From contig NZ_JACHIW010000003.1 in assembly GCF_014203395.1 (NCBI RefSeq), forward strand, positions 124,001 to 188,000: a DNA stretch of 64,000 nt, read 5' to 3'. The translations under genes were made by a program, and so were the position numbers. Each line of letters begins with the position of its first letter. The stretch's first letter is position 1. This document shows, in pieces, positions 33,253-42,146 of this stretch. This stretch comes from Saccharopolyspora phatthalungensis (GTDB taxonomy: Bacteria > Actinomycetota > Actinomycetes > Mycobacteriales > Pseudonocardiaceae). The notes beneath the pieces are model-generated. The model did not search any database. It had not been told where the DNA came from and saw only the letters and a list, made by a program, of their open reading frames with translations.

Positions 33253-34427
33253 GAGACCACCGTCAGTTCGGGCGCGGCCCTGGTGGTGAGCAGCTCGGCG
33301 CCGTGTTCGCGGATGACGATGTTCTCTTCGTGCACCATCATCCGGCCGGGCGCGAACTCCATGCCTGGCTCGATGGCCAGCACGGTGCCCGCTTCCAATA
33401 CCGTTTCGTCGTCCGGGTGGTTGCTCGGTGGCTCGGTGAGCTGGAGGCCCAGCCCGTGCCCGAGCCTGCCCACGTTGTTGCGTGCCGAGCCGGCCGCGGC
33501 CAGTTCGTCGGCCATCACCTTCCACAGGTCGCACACCCGGACCCCCGGACGGGCGGCCGCGATGCCGGCCTCGGTGGCGTGCCACACGGCTTCGTAGGCT
33601 CGGCGCACCGCGTCGTCGGCCGTGCCGATCGCCCAGTTGCGGTCGAAGTCGCAGAAGTAGCCGTCGAAGACCGTGCCCGTGTCGATGATGAGCACGTCAC
33701 CGGTGTCCAGCGCCCGGTCGGTGGGCCCCATGATGATGTTGTCGTAGCCGCCAGGGCCGGACACGCCGATCAGGTAGGGACTGGTGTCGGCGCCCCGCGT
33801 AATCAGGTCGGCACGCATCCGCTGCACCACGGCGCGCTCGGTGTCACCCGCCCGGATCAGTTCGGGTACTTGGGCGTAGGCGTCCGAGGCGAGTTGGCAG
33901 ACGAACCGGATCTTGTCGATCTCCAGCTCGGACTTGACGTGTCGGCAGTACCGGATCACCGCAGAGCCATCGGTGATGGTCACGCCCGCTCGGTCGGCGA
34001 TCTCCGGCAGTTGTCCTGCAGGCATCCGCAGCTGCAACTCGGGGCCCAGCTCGGCGCCGACGGTGCCGCCCGCGCCGGCCAGCTCGCGCAGGGTGCCGGC
34101 GAGCAGACTGACCCCGTCATCGCCGGGGTTCGGCGCGGGCCAGGTGCGCACGTCGGTGACCCAGGTGGCGCGCATGCCCGGCTCGCCGATCTCGGGGATC
34201 ACCGCGACCGGGGCGCCTGCGGCCGGCACCACCACGTACCAGGGCCGGGTCGGGCTCTCCCAGAACTGGGTGTCGAAGCCAGTGAAGTAGCGCACCTGCT
34301 GGGGTGCGGTTACCAACAGGGCGTCCAGGCCGTGCTCGCGCATCGCGCGCTGTGCCCTGGAGGTCCGCTGTTCGAACTCGGCGGCGGGGAAGCCCCGCGG
34401 CGGGGTTTTCACGGAAATGGCGGTCAT
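33249..34427 (-). CDS. M24 family metallopeptidase (Xaa-Pro/ectoine hydrolase/creatinase-like)
   Basis: 392 residues in two domains: an N-terminal creatinase-like domain (about 20-150; ALLVTAPQQVRYFTGFDTQF) and the metal domain with ligands Asp in IIDTGTVFDGYFCDFDR, His in GRLGHGLGLQL, Glu in AIEPGMEF and Glu in MMVHEENIVI. The family cleaves Xaa-Pro peptides, ectoine or creatine. Co-transcription with an MFS importer and a carbamoylase favours a small imported molecule. It is separated from the MFS gene by 9 bases and overlaps the M20 gene by 4. Confidence 0.88.
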   Translation of the reverse strand: MTAISVKTPPRGFPAAEFEQRTSRAQRAMREHGLDALLVTAPQQVRYFTGFDTQFWESPTRPWYVVVPAAGAPVAVIPEIGEPGMRATWVTDVRTWPAPNPGDDGVSLLAGTLRELAGAGGTVGAELGPELQLRMPAGQLPEIADRAGVTITDGSAVIRYCRHVKSELEIDKIRFVCQLASDAYAQVPELIRAGDTERAVVQRMRADLITRGADTSPYLIGVSGPGGYDNIIMGPTDRALDTGDVLIIDTGTVFDGYFCDFDRNWAIGTADDAVRRAYEAVWHATEAGIAAARPGVRVCDLWKVMADELAAAGSARNNVGRLGHGLGLQLTEPPSNHPDDETVLEAGTVLAIEPGMEFAPGRMMVHEENIVIREHGAELLTTRAAPELTVVS

Positions 34428-34436
34428 AGCGCCTCC

Positions 34437-35831
34437 TCACTTTCCGGTGTCGGTCGGTACCGAGCTGGCTTGGTGCAGGTCGTGGTGGCGGGTTTCCGGC
34501 GCCATGAGCACCGACACGATCAGCCCGATCACACAGATCAGGCCGGCCAGCAGCATGGTGGCGCCGATACCCATGTGCTCCAGCAGGATCGGAGTGACGA
34601 ACGTGCCGATGCCGGCGCCGATCCGGCTGACCGTGGTTCCCAGGCCCACTGCGGTGGCCCGAATGGCGGTGGGAAAGAGTTCGTTGGGATAGATCCATTG
34701 CAGGATCGTCGGCCCGCCGATAGCGAGCGCGTAGAGCACGAACAGTGTCGCGATCACCGAGATGGGTGCGGTGGGCATCAAGCCGAGAAGCAGCAGCGCG
34801 ACGGTGGCCACAGCGAAAGGCCAAATGAGCAATGTTCGCCGGTTGAGCCGGTTGGCCACCAGCGTTGCGATCACGCAACCGGCCAGGAAGACCACGCCGA
34901 TGGCGGCCGAGCCCAGGTTGGCTTGCCTCGGATCGTCGAGATTGAGCGCGCTGAGCAGGGCGGGACCGAAGGCGTAGATGGCGTAGACGGGCCAGAGCGA
35001 GCAGGCCCAGAACACCGCGACGAAGACGGTCCGGCGCAGGTAGCCCTTGGAGATCAAACCGCGCAGGCTGGTCTGGCCCGGTTCGGCAGGCAAATCGTCC
35101 AGCTCCGCGTCCGGTCCGAGTGCTTTGCGCAGCGCGGCCTTGGCTTCCTCGGTGCGCCCCTTGGACAACAGCCAGCGAGGCGACTCGGGTGTGCCGAAGC
35201 GGGCCACCATCAGCACGGCTGCGGGGATCGCGGGAGACAGCAGCATCCACCGCCAAGCGTCCGGGCCGAGCTGGAGTAGCGCCTCGCCGACCAGGTACGC
35301 AATGGTGTTGCCTGCCGCCCACATGGTCGTCAGCCAGCCGAGCATGCTGCCTCGGTGCCTGCGCGGGGTGAACTCCGCGAGCAGCGAGGTGGCGATCGGG
35401 TAGTCCGCCCCGATGGCCAGGCCCACCACGAAGCGCAGGATGAGCAGCCACACCGGCCCGTCCACGAAGAACTGGGCGGCCGAGCCGATGACGATCATCG
35501 CCAGATCGATGGTGTACATCGCCTGCCGGCCGACTATGTCGGTCACGTAGCCGAAGACCAGGCCGCCGAGGAACATGCCCAGCAGCGCGGATGCGGCGAG
35601 CAGGCCTTGCCAGAGCGAGTTCAGCCCCCACAGGGGCACCACCTGCGTGAGGGCAAGCCCGATGATGCCGAGAACGTAACCGTCCAGCAGTGGGCCGCCG
35701 GCGGAGTAGAGGGTCAACCGGCGGTGAAACCAGGTCAGTGGCGCGTCATCCACGCCCGTTTTTGATGTTCGTCGCCCGGGATCCCGGTGAAAGCGGGTCG
35801 TTTCGGCTTGTTCTGTGTCGTGCTGTCGCAT
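34437..35831 (-). CDS. MFS transporter (sugar/metabolite:H+ symporter type)
   Basis: 464 residues from ATG 35831, with 12 membrane helices split by a central loop. Signature loops are GGLVFGYVTDIVGRQAMY near 77, RFVVGLAIGADYPIA near 115 and PESPRWLLSKGR near 205. It imports an organic solute with protons, probably the substrate of the M24 and M20 hydrolases downstream. An in-frame ATG at 35894 falls inside the operator region and I consider it too far upstream to be the start. Confidence 0.88.
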   Translation of the reverse strand: MRQHDTEQAETTRFHRDPGRRTSKTGVDDAPLTWFHRRLTLYSAGGPLLDGYVLGIIGLALTQVVPLWGLNSLWQGLLAASALLGMFLGGLVFGYVTDIVGRQAMYTIDLAMIVIGSAAQFFVDGPVWLLILRFVVGLAIGADYPIATSLLAEFTPRRHRGSMLGWLTTMWAAGNTIAYLVGEALLQLGPDAWRWMLLSPAIPAAVLMVARFGTPESPRWLLSKGRTEEAKAALRKALGPDAELDDLPAEPGQTSLRGLISKGYLRRTVFVAVFWACSLWPVYAIYAFGPALLSALNLDDPRQANLGSAAIGVVFLAGCVIATLVANRLNRRTLLIWPFAVATVALLLLGLMPTAPISVIATLFVLYALAIGGPTILQWIYPNELFPTAIRATAVGLGTTVSRIGAGIGTFVTPILLEHMGIGATMLLAGLICVIGLIVSVLMAPETRHHDLHQASSVPTDTGK

Positions 35832-35883
35832 GGCACCGCCCTGTCTGTGGGGTGGGTTCAACACATGCGGCAGAACACTAGGG

Positions 35884-35947
35884 TTGTTCAACAAAGACTG
35901 TCAATACGCCGCAATATCCGAAGACAGTCTTGAGTGTTGTTGAACAA
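35884..35947. promoter_or_regulatory. Two TTGTTnAACAA operators between MFS and gntR
   Basis: TTGTTCAACAA (35884-35894) and TTGTTGAACAA (35937-35947) are perfect 11-bp palindromes about one base, 53 bp apart, or about five helical turns. Nested inside is the inverted repeat AAGACTGTC (35894-35902) / GACAGTCTT (35923-35931). They lie between two divergent units, exactly where the GntR protein encoded at 35966 would bind, and could be looped together. Confidence 0.75.
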
Positions 35948-35965
35948 AATTGTTAGCGTGTGGGC

Positions 35966-36658
35966 ATGGCTGAAGGCATCGACCTGACGAGCACGACCGC
36001 CGACCGCGCGGCGGAGGAGTTGCGCGAAGGCATCGTCACGGGCGCATTGCCGCCCGGCACCCCGCTGCGCGAGGTCACCCTGGCGGCCGAGCTCGGCGTG
36101 TCCCGAAACACGCTCCGAGAGGCGCTGCGCCTGCTCACCATGGAGGGGCTGGTGAGCCAGCGGCTGCACAAGGGCGCGGTGGTGAACACCATGTCCGCCG
36201 AGCGGATCAGGGACATCTACCTGGTGCGGCGAACTCTCGAACTGCGCGCCGTGGAGGAAAGTGGCGCCGCGACACCGGCCGCACTGGCCGCAATCGACGG
36301 TGCGGTGCGGGCAGAAGAGCGAGCCGAACAGACCGGTAACTGGCGCGAAGTGGGCACTGCGAGCCTGCGTTTCCACTGCGCGATCGTGGCCACGCTGGGC
36401 AGCCCGATGCTGGACGCGATGTTCCGGGGCGTCACCGCCCAGCAGCGACTGGCATTCGCCGTGGTGGCAGAAGAACGAAGGATCCAGCAGCCCTGGGTGT
36501 CGCGGGACCGGGAGATCTGCGATCTCCTCCACGCCGGCTACCGCGCAGCCGCCGGAAGAGCGCTGCGGGAATACCTGGACGACTCGGAACGCGTGGTGCT
36601 CGGCCTGGTCGGCGAGGACGACAACGCGACCCTGGACGCGATCAACAAGGAGGCATGA
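35966..36658 (+). CDS. GntR family regulator, FadR/FCD type
   Basis: 230 residues from ATG 35966 (GTG 35960 is also in frame). The winged helix-turn-helix is plain: LREVTLAAELGVSRNTLREA then LRLLTMEGLV near 34-65. The C-terminal FCD helical domain (about 85-220) includes RFHCAIVATLGSP and would bind a small acid through a metal site. It is divergent from the MFS-M24-M20 unit and overlaps the DUF1989-lyase gene, with two palindromes between, so it most likely represses both units until the substrate is present. Confidence 0.88.
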   Translation: MAEGIDLTSTTADRAAEELREGIVTGALPPGTPLREVTLAAELGVSRNTLREALRLLTMEGLVSQRLHKGAVVNTMSAERIRDIYLVRRTLELRAVEESGAATPAALAAIDGAVRAEERAEQTGNWREVGTASLRFHCAIVATLGSPMLDAMFRGVTAQQRLAFAVVAEERRIQQPWVSRDREICDLLHAGYRAAAGRALREYLDDSERVVLGLVGEDDNATLDAINKEA

Positions 36659-38616
36659 TGGGGTCCTACCCAGCCGCATACCAGCCGGGTGCGAACGCCG
36701 CGTTCGCTGCCGACCGGGACCTCTACCGGCGTATCGGCAACGCCTCGCCGGATCAGCGCACCCAGGTCGAGTCGTTCATCATTCCGCCTCGCTCCGGGCG
36801 GGCCTGGGAGGTGCCGGCCGGCTCGGTCTGCCGGATCATTGCCGTCGATGGCCCGCAGGTCGGCGACCTCAACGTGTGGAACCGGCACAACCCGCGTGAG
36901 CGGATGTGGGCGTCGCGAACCCGCCAACTCCAGCGTGCGCACGTGTCCACCTACGACCGCATCTGGTCCACGCTGCCCTATCTGCGGCCACTGCTCACCA
37001 TCACCGGGGACAGCCTCGAGGGTTACGGCCCGGATGAGCACGGTGGCCGCGTTCACGACCTACTCGGCACCCGGTGCGACCCGTACGTCAACCGGTTGCT
37101 CACCGGGGAGGACTTCGATTTCCACTGTCATTCCAACATCACCCGCGCGGTGCTGCCCTACGGGCTGACCGAGTTGGACGTGCACGACGTGCTGAACGTC
37201 TTCCAGTGCACGGGGCTCAACGACGAGGACCGCTACTTCATGAAGGCGAGCCCAGCGCAGCGCGGCGACTTCCTGGAGTTCTTCGCCGAGGTCGATCTGC
37301 TGTGTGCACTGTCGACCTGCCCCGGCGGCGACTTGAGCATTCCCTTGTGGGGTCCGGACGCGGCCGATCCCAGCGAGGTATGCCGCCCGCTCGGTATCGA
37401 GGTGTACCGGATGGACCCTGCCGTGCTCGACGGTTGGACACCACCCGAACTGGCTCCGTACCGCAACATGCACGGCCTAGCCCTGCCCTCCTCCGGCCAG
37501 TCTCAAGGCGACGGCTCGTGGTGGGTGCGCGACTCTCCGGCGACCGGCGCTGCGGTCGAGCCCCTGGACACCGCAGCGACCGAGTTCCACCGAACGCTGC
37601 CCGGCTACCGGCCCACACCACTGCAGGATTTGCCCGAGCTCGCCGAAAAGTACGGCGTCGGCCGGCTCTGGGCGAAGGTGGAATCCGAGAGGCTGGGCAT
37701 GCCGTCGTTCAAAATGCTCGGCGCGTCATGGGCATGCTGCCGTGCACTTGCCGACCGCGTCGGCGCCTCGCCGTCCCCGGACGAGCTACGGCCGCGGGTG
37801 ACCGGGCGGTTCACGCTGATCGCGGCCACCGACGGCAACCACGGCCACGCGGTCGCCCGCACCGCCCGCTGGCTCGGCGTGGCATGCCGGATCTACCTTC
37901 CCGAGTCGGTCGGCGCCGCGCGGGCCGGTGCGATCAAAGAAGAGGGCGCGGACGTCATAGTGGTGCAGGGCAGCTACGACGACGCGATCGCGCTGGCAGC
38001 AACACAGGAAAACGACAGCACGCTGGTCATCTCCGACACCGCATGGCCGGGCTACGAACAAGTGCCCCGTACGGTGATCGACGGTTACGCCACATTGTTC
38101 GGTGAGATCGAAGCACAGCTCCCGGACGGAGAGCTGCCCGATCTCGTGATCGTGCAGGTTGGAGTAGGCGCACTGGCAACGGCCGTCGCGCGCTGGCTGT
38201 CCCGGCTGCCGGGCCGCCGCCCCCGCTTGTTGGCAGTAGAACCCACCGACGCGGCCTGCCTGCTGCGTTCGCTGCGGGCAGGCGCGCCGACGGAGGCTCC
38301 TCCACCACATCGCTCCGGAATGGACGGCCTGAACTGCGGCAATGTCTCGCCGATCGCCTGGCCGACGCTGGTTGCCGGGATTGACGCGGCACTCGCGGTA
38401 GACGACGCTACGGGCGCAGCGGCGGTGGCGGCGCTGCACAGTAGCGGGGTGAGCACCGCGATGACTGGCGCCGCGAGCATCGCTGGCCTGGATCGTCTGA
38501 CCAGCGACGAGTCGCTCGACTTGCTCCGCCGCCACTTGGACGTCTCGGCGAACACTCGAGTGCTCGTTCTGGTCACCGAGGGGCTACCGCAGGGCTGCGA
38601 CAAAGTCGTTAGGTGA
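36658..38616 (+). CDS. DUF1989 / diaminopropionate ammonia-lyase-like fusion enzyme
   Basis: 652 residues. Residues 1 to about 280 are a DUF1989 (urea carboxylase-associated) domain: WEVPAGSVCRIIAVDGPQVG, DLNVWNRHNPRERMWASRTR, and a Cys/His-bearing NVFQCTGL region. DUF1989 proteins include the two subunits of carboxyguanidine deiminase. Residues about 300-652 form a fold-type II PLP enzyme like diaminopropionate ammonia-lyase, with the lysine in SFKMLGASWA and ATDGNHGHAVARTARWLG. ATG 36658 has AAGGAGG at a better distance than the ATG three bases earlier, and the start overlaps the gntR stop. The fusion suggests a deimination followed by elimination to a keto acid plus ammonia; this is inference. 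Confidence 0.82.
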   Translation: MGSYPAAYQPGANAAFAADRDLYRRIGNASPDQRTQVESFIIPPRSGRAWEVPAGSVCRIIAVDGPQVGDLNVWNRHNPRERMWASRTRQLQRAHVSTYDRIWSTLPYLRPLLTITGDSLEGYGPDEHGGRVHDLLGTRCDPYVNRLLTGEDFDFHCHSNITRAVLPYGLTELDVHDVLNVFQCTGLNDEDRYFMKASPAQRGDFLEFFAEVDLLCALSTCPGGDLSIPLWGPDAADPSEVCRPLGIEVYRMDPAVLDGWTPPELAPYRNMHGLALPSSGQSQGDGSWWVRDSPATGAAVEPLDTAATEFHRTLPGYRPTPLQDLPELAEKYGVGRLWAKVESERLGMPSFKMLGASWACCRALADRVGASPSPDELRPRVTGRFTLIAATDGNHGHAVARTARWLGVACRIYLPESVGAARAGAIKEEGADVIVVQGSYDDAIALAATQENDSTLVISDTAWPGYEQVPRTVIDGYATLFGEIEAQLPDGELPDLVIVQVGVGALATAVARWLSRLPGRRPRLLAVEPTDAACLLRSLRAGAPTEAPPPHRSGMDGLNCGNVSPIAWPTLVAGIDAALAVDDATGAAAVAALHSSGVSTAMTGAASIAGLDRLTSDESLDLLRRHLDVSANTRVLVLVTEGLPQGCDKVVR

Positions 38617-39008
38617 GCGCGAGTAGCCGGAGGACTTCAATGGAGTAACAGCGCAGCCGAGCAAGGCTACCAACGAAATTCTGGCTCCTAGGTGTCCGCG
38701 AACGCCCGCCGCCTTGGTCGAAGTCAGGGGCCCCCGCCCTTCGCCGGGTGAGGCCGGTCCGCGGAAGTCGGCAACCGGAGCAGGCGACCGCAGTGGGGTG
38801 TTCCGTCGGCGGCTCTGTCCACTGTGGTCATGACGGAAGCCGTAGCCCATGCGGGTTTCGGTGAGCAGGTGTCGCCGCTGGTCGGGGCTTGTTTCGAGTT
38901 TCGGCGCAGACGATAAGGTCGGGGTGCCAGTCGGCGGCGCAGCGCAGTGCGGCGATGCCGTCGGCGCGACGGCCTAGGTGCGACGGAGGTCTGTGGTCGG
39001 CGTGGCGG
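38617..39008. other. Intergenic region with a doubtful small ORF
   Basis: About 390 bases. A minus-strand frame 38828-39022 starts within the end of the STAS gene and encodes 64 residues (including GIAALRCAADWHPDLIVC, faintly like a receiver domain). It is too short and isolated to support as a gene. The rest shows nothing recognisable. Confidence 0.35.
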
Positions 39009-39467
39009 TCAGCCGGTGGCATGCAGCTGGCGCGCGCGCCCAGTCACCCCGGCTAGCGCCCGCTCAAGCGTGGCATAGCAGGGGAACACCTCGGTCAGCT
39101 CCGCGGCGGTCAGTGCCCGTTGCAGGCAGCGTGGACCGGTGACCAGGCGCAGTTGCACACGGCGGATGTCAGCCTGTCGCTGAGCGTGCAGTAGCAGTTC
39201 CAGTCCTGCCACGCCGATGAAGGTGAGCCGGGATAGGTCCAGTACGACTGTTTCGGCCATCGAGGACAATCGGGGGGCCAGTAGTTCGTGCAGTCGAGCG
39301 GCGGTTTGGGAGTCCAGGTCACCGCTGACCTGTAGCAGCACGGACGTGCTCGTCGGGCGGGACAGCTGAAGATCGAGATCCGGGTGAGGTTTCGGTGGAT
39401 CCTGCATCTGCTGCCCGCCGCGGTGGGTGTTCTGCGTGGCGCGGTGACGGGGAGCAAGGGCGGTCAT
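39009..39467 (-). CDS. STAS domain protein (anti-sigma factor antagonist-like)
   Basis: 152 residues; a 30-residue leader precedes the STAS domain (about 33-140). The strand-turn before the key helix reads VVLDLSRLTFIGVAGLELLL. In anti-anti-sigma factors such as SpoIIAA this is FIDSSG, with the second Ser phosphorylated; here it is FIGVAG, so that residue is missing. AAGGAGG lies seven bases upstream of ATG 39467. No anti-sigma kinase gene is adjacent. It may be a constitutively active antagonist or a sensor partner rather than a phospho-switch. Confidence 0.8.
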   Translation of the reverse strand: MTALAPRHRATQNTHRGGQQMQDPPKPHPDLDLQLSRPTSTSVLLQVSGDLDSQTAARLHELLAPRLSSMAETVVLDLSRLTFIGVAGLELLLHAQRQADIRRVQLRLVTGPRCLQRALTAAELTEVFPCYATLERALAGVTGRARQLHATG

Positions 39468-39926
39468 GTGGCTGCCTCCTTAGACAGGGCAGCCAGCGAA
39501 GAAGACTGACGATCCCACAACGACATCCCTGGCCCGGTCGGAGGCCGGGACAACAACCCCGAAACGGAACCGACGGAGCAACTCCGTCAGGCTGTCGCGT
39601 TCGGTGCGAGGGTTCATCGGCTGTGTGCTCAACCGTTGGCGCTCACCTTACCGTCCAGCATCGATCTGTCCAACGCCGCGCGAGTGATGGTTTCCTCCCA
39701 CTGGAGGCGGTGCGTCGGGTGCGGGAGCCGCGAAAGTCCACAGCTGTAATGGATACCCTGCGCACAGCCGGCCCACGGTACGAAGTTCACCCGACCCGTG
39801 GGGCCTGCGCGCTGCGGAACCACTCCTCGAACCGGGGCTGAAACGCCTCGCGCAGGTTGCGGCCAGCGGTGTACTGCGTCGCGGAAGCGTTGGCCCTAGT
39901 GGCGGCAGACGCACCCTGGCTGAACG
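39468..39926. other. Intergenic region, no confident gene
   Basis: About 460 bases. A minus frame 39629-39823 (65 codons, ending LDRSMLDGKVSANG) is the only piece with faintly protein-like composition; it has no recognisable family and I do not call it. Confidence 0.35.
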
Positions 39927-40283
39927 TCAAACTTGGTTCTGATTCGGATCGCGCTCAGACCGAGCCTTCTGATGCGCGCGTCTCCGGTTATCAGCCTGCC
40001 TGCGGGCGCGTTCTCGATGCACCACATGGGCTTGCTCCGGAGTCGCGGTCCCCTCGGCTACCGCCACCTCGGCTTCAATGATCCGCCGTTCTCGTTCATC
40101 GGCTTCATTCGCCCGAATCTGCTCGTCGGGGTCGGGCCGCCTAGTGCGGACCGGATGTCTCCTGCGATACGGGTTGTCCGGAGGCAACCCGCCGGATACC
40201 CGGCCGTAGCAGCCAAGGAAGAGCAGCACGAGGCCGACGACGAGGCTGAAAAGGACATTCGACAGGCGGGAGCTCATCGCCAC
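39927..40283 (-). CDS. Small membrane-anchored hypothetical protein
   Basis: 118 residues. One clear membrane segment (VLFSLVVGLVLLFLGCYG at about 10-27) is followed by a Pro/Arg stretch and a long charged helix (ANEADERERRIIEAEVAVAE at about 58-77), then a basic tail. ATG at 40283 or 40277. The anchor-plus-coil layout suggests a scaffold or stator role, but no family is recognised. Confidence 0.55.
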   Translation of the reverse strand: MAMSSRLSNVLFSLVVGLVLLFLGCYGRVSGGLPPDNPYRRRHPVRTRRPDPDEQIRANEADERERRIIEAEVAVAEGTATPEQAHVVHRERARRQADNRRRAHQKARSERDPNQNQV

Positions 40284-40600
40284 CGGTCGGGCCGCCTAGT
40301 GCCTCGCCGAGACAGTCCCAAAGCTGGACATACCAACGGCTATGAGCTTTGCGTGCCGGATAGTGCTTGGCATCTAGGTATGCGTGCAGCTGCACGAGAT
40401 CCACTCCGGTCACGTCGGCGACCACACCGCCTGGTTGCTGTTCGGAACCACCGCCCTGGCCGCGCTCGTCTCGATTCCCTTCTGGCTCAGGTGAATCGAT
40501 CCGCCACGTGCCCGGCCGACGCACCAGCGCGCGCATGGCGCTCGCCGTTGCGGCACGGCGCGCCAGCTGGTCGATCTACGGCCCTGCCTGCGCCAGCACG
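40284..40600. other. Sparse region with a possible membrane protein remnant
   Basis: On the plus strand, 40384-40494 encodes a 36-residue peptide MQLHEIHSGHVGDHTAWLLF, continuing with GTTALAALVSIPFWLR and a stop, like the last helix of a drug-efflux-type transporter; no upstream part remains. On the minus strand a frame covers YLDAKHYPARKAHSRWYVQL near 40340. Neither is secure and they overlap. Confidence 0.3.
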
Positions 40601-40801
40601 TCAGTCGTAGCCCAGCTTGATCACGTCGTTCTCGTCAGCGTCTTCGACCGGCTCCGAGCCGGCTGGACTGCCCATCTCATCATTTGGTTCCGCGGTTGGC
40701 ATGATTTCGCTCTCCACCGCGTTCTCGTCCCAGGAAGCCAATCGGACCATCCCTAGTGCGTCGCGAAAAATCCCATTGCACACCAAGCAGAGCCGTCTCA
40801 T
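40601..40801 (-). CDS. Small acidic hypothetical protein
   Basis: 66 residues from ATG 40801, or 49 from the ATG at about 40750. The C-terminal half is strongly acidic (EPNDEMGSPAGSEPVEDADE, ending IKLGYD). No family recognised. Reported because the acidic composition is unlike non-coding frames in GC-rich DNA, but support is limited. Confidence 0.35.
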   Translation of the reverse strand: MRRLCLVCNGIFRDALGMVRLASWDENAVESEIMPTAEPNDEMGSPAGSEPVEDADENDVIKLGYD

Positions 40802-41266
40802 CGGCCCCAGGCAATTAAGCCGACTAGTGCTCCTCTCGGCTACCCCACCCGGTTCCACGGCAAACGCCGGTTGTCCACGCACTGCCGAGCGCGGAAACAG
40901 CGGCAAGGCAAGGGTGATCCGGTTCTTGCCGCCAGATCATTCGACCTGGTCAGAACAATTGGCCTGCGTAGACACGAGTTTTGCGCGGCGACGCTCCCGC
41001 GCTGCGGTCGCCACCATTCGCCGCACCCGCTGCATCAGGAATCTTGTACTGGCAGCTCCCATGCGACCGACCAGCAGAGCCGCACCGGCGCACATCCCAG
41101 CACCACCAAATTTCACATTGATTAACCCTGATAGACAGGACACAATCGCCACGCATGCCGAACTGCTGACCGCCTCGTCACACCGGGCCCGGCTGCGTTG
41201 CGTTTGCGCGCGGAGCGCGCGGGAAACCGACTGGAAGCAGGCCCGGCGGAAACGGGAGGTGGCGTG
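40802..41266. other. Intergenic region
   Basis: About 465 bases with several stop-rich frames. It has locally lower GC (for example TTTCACATTGATTAACCCTG near 41110) and may contain the promoter of the following membrane protein gene. No repeat or RNA is evident. Confidence 0.4.
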
Positions 41267-41821
41267 ATGGAAGCCCCCATGGACTCGAAGACCCGCGACC
41301 TGTTGCGTGCTGGAGCACGGGGATTGTTCGGCGCCATGGCGATGACCGGTATGCGAACGCTCACTGGGAATGTCGGACTTGTCCACGAGACCCTTCCCGA
41401 AGCGATCGTTATGAAGCACGCACCAGAACCCGTCCGCCGACTGGCCGTAGAACATCGCGTCGCGCTCACCGAGGCTGCGCATTGGTCCTACGGCGCCGTC
41501 GCCGGGCTCGGCTACAGTTTTCTCCCCAACCGGGTCCGGGCGAACCCGTGGTGCGGGCCGGCGTACGGCTTGCTTATCTGGCTGGCATTCGAAGCGGTCA
41601 TCGCTCCGCTGCTGGGAGTGCGCCCGGCTCGGCGACGCCTGATCGGCCGGTTGGTCATCGCGCTCGACCACGTGTTGTACGGCGTGATCGTGGCCGGGCG
41701 GCTCGCCCCCGAGCCTGGTGCGGTCGCGCAGCCAGTCGGGGACGGGCGACAGCACCACGTCGTGGGGGGCGCCCGGCCACGTGGCGGCAACCAAATTGAG
41801 CCGAGTCGGCTCGAAACATAG
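41267..41821 (+). CDS. Integral membrane protein, DUF1440/YagU-like
   Basis: 184 residues. The segment RGLFGAMAMTGMRTLTGNVG near 17 and the pair AHWSYGAVAGLGYSFL and AYGLLIWLAFEAVIAPLLGV (about 75-120) resemble YagU-like inner membrane proteins, with a further helix near 130-145. The last 35 residues are polar and may be poorly conserved. GGGAGG precedes ATG 41267 by seven bases. The function of the family is unclear; a role in membrane homeostasis is only suggested for relatives. Confidence 0.65.
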   Translation: MEAPMDSKTRDLLRAGARGLFGAMAMTGMRTLTGNVGLVHETLPEAIVMKHAPEPVRRLAVEHRVALTEAAHWSYGAVAGLGYSFLPNRVRANPWCGPAYGLLIWLAFEAVIAPLLGVRPARRRLIGRLVIALDHVLYGVIVAGRLAPEPGAVAQPVGDGRQHHVVGGARPRGGNQIEPSRLET

Positions 41822-41990
41822 ATGGCCCGACTCCGCAGCGGCGAGCTGTACGGCAAAGGTGTTCCCATCGTTGGGCGCGAACGGTCGAAGGTCCAGGCAC
41901 CAGGAATCGGCCGGTATGGAATGCAGCGCCGACGGGTACCACCAAGGCACGGAGAGACGGCAGAGCCTCTCAACAGGAGGAAGACGGGTC

Positions 41991-42146
41991 ATGATCACGC
42001 TGGGAATTATCCTGCTCGTTACCGGTTTCCTCACCGGAATTCACATCATCTGGACTCTCGGCATTGTCGCAGTGGTGGCGGGTGCCGTACTAGCCATCGC
42101 CGGCGGTACCGGTCACGCCATCGCTGGCCGCAAGCATTGGTTCTAA
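41991..42146 (+). CDS. Small two-helix membrane protein (DUF6131-like)
   Basis: 51 residues: MITLGIILLVTGFLTGIHII followed by WTLGIVAVVAGAVLAIAGGT and the tail GHAIAGRKHWF. Two hydrophobic helices and an aromatic end (usually RRHYY or similar) match the small actinobacterial DUF6131 family. CAGGAGGAAGACGGGTC precedes the ATG. No function is established. Confidence 0.75.
   Translation: MITLGIILLVTGFLTGIHIIWTLGIVAVVAGAVLAIAGGTGHAIAGRKHWF

Noticed and set aside
33303..35279. 658-codon plus-strand frame
   Set aside because: Antisense to well-supported M24 and MFS genes; Gly/His/Arg-rich and featureless.
40367..40756. Plus-strand 129-codon frame in the sparse region
   Set aside because: Ser/Arg/Cys-rich with no core; overlaps better candidates and lacks a ribosome binding site.
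40937..42034. 365-codon minus frame
   Set aside because: Antisense to the DUF1440-like membrane gene, which has a good ribosome binding site and membrane helices.
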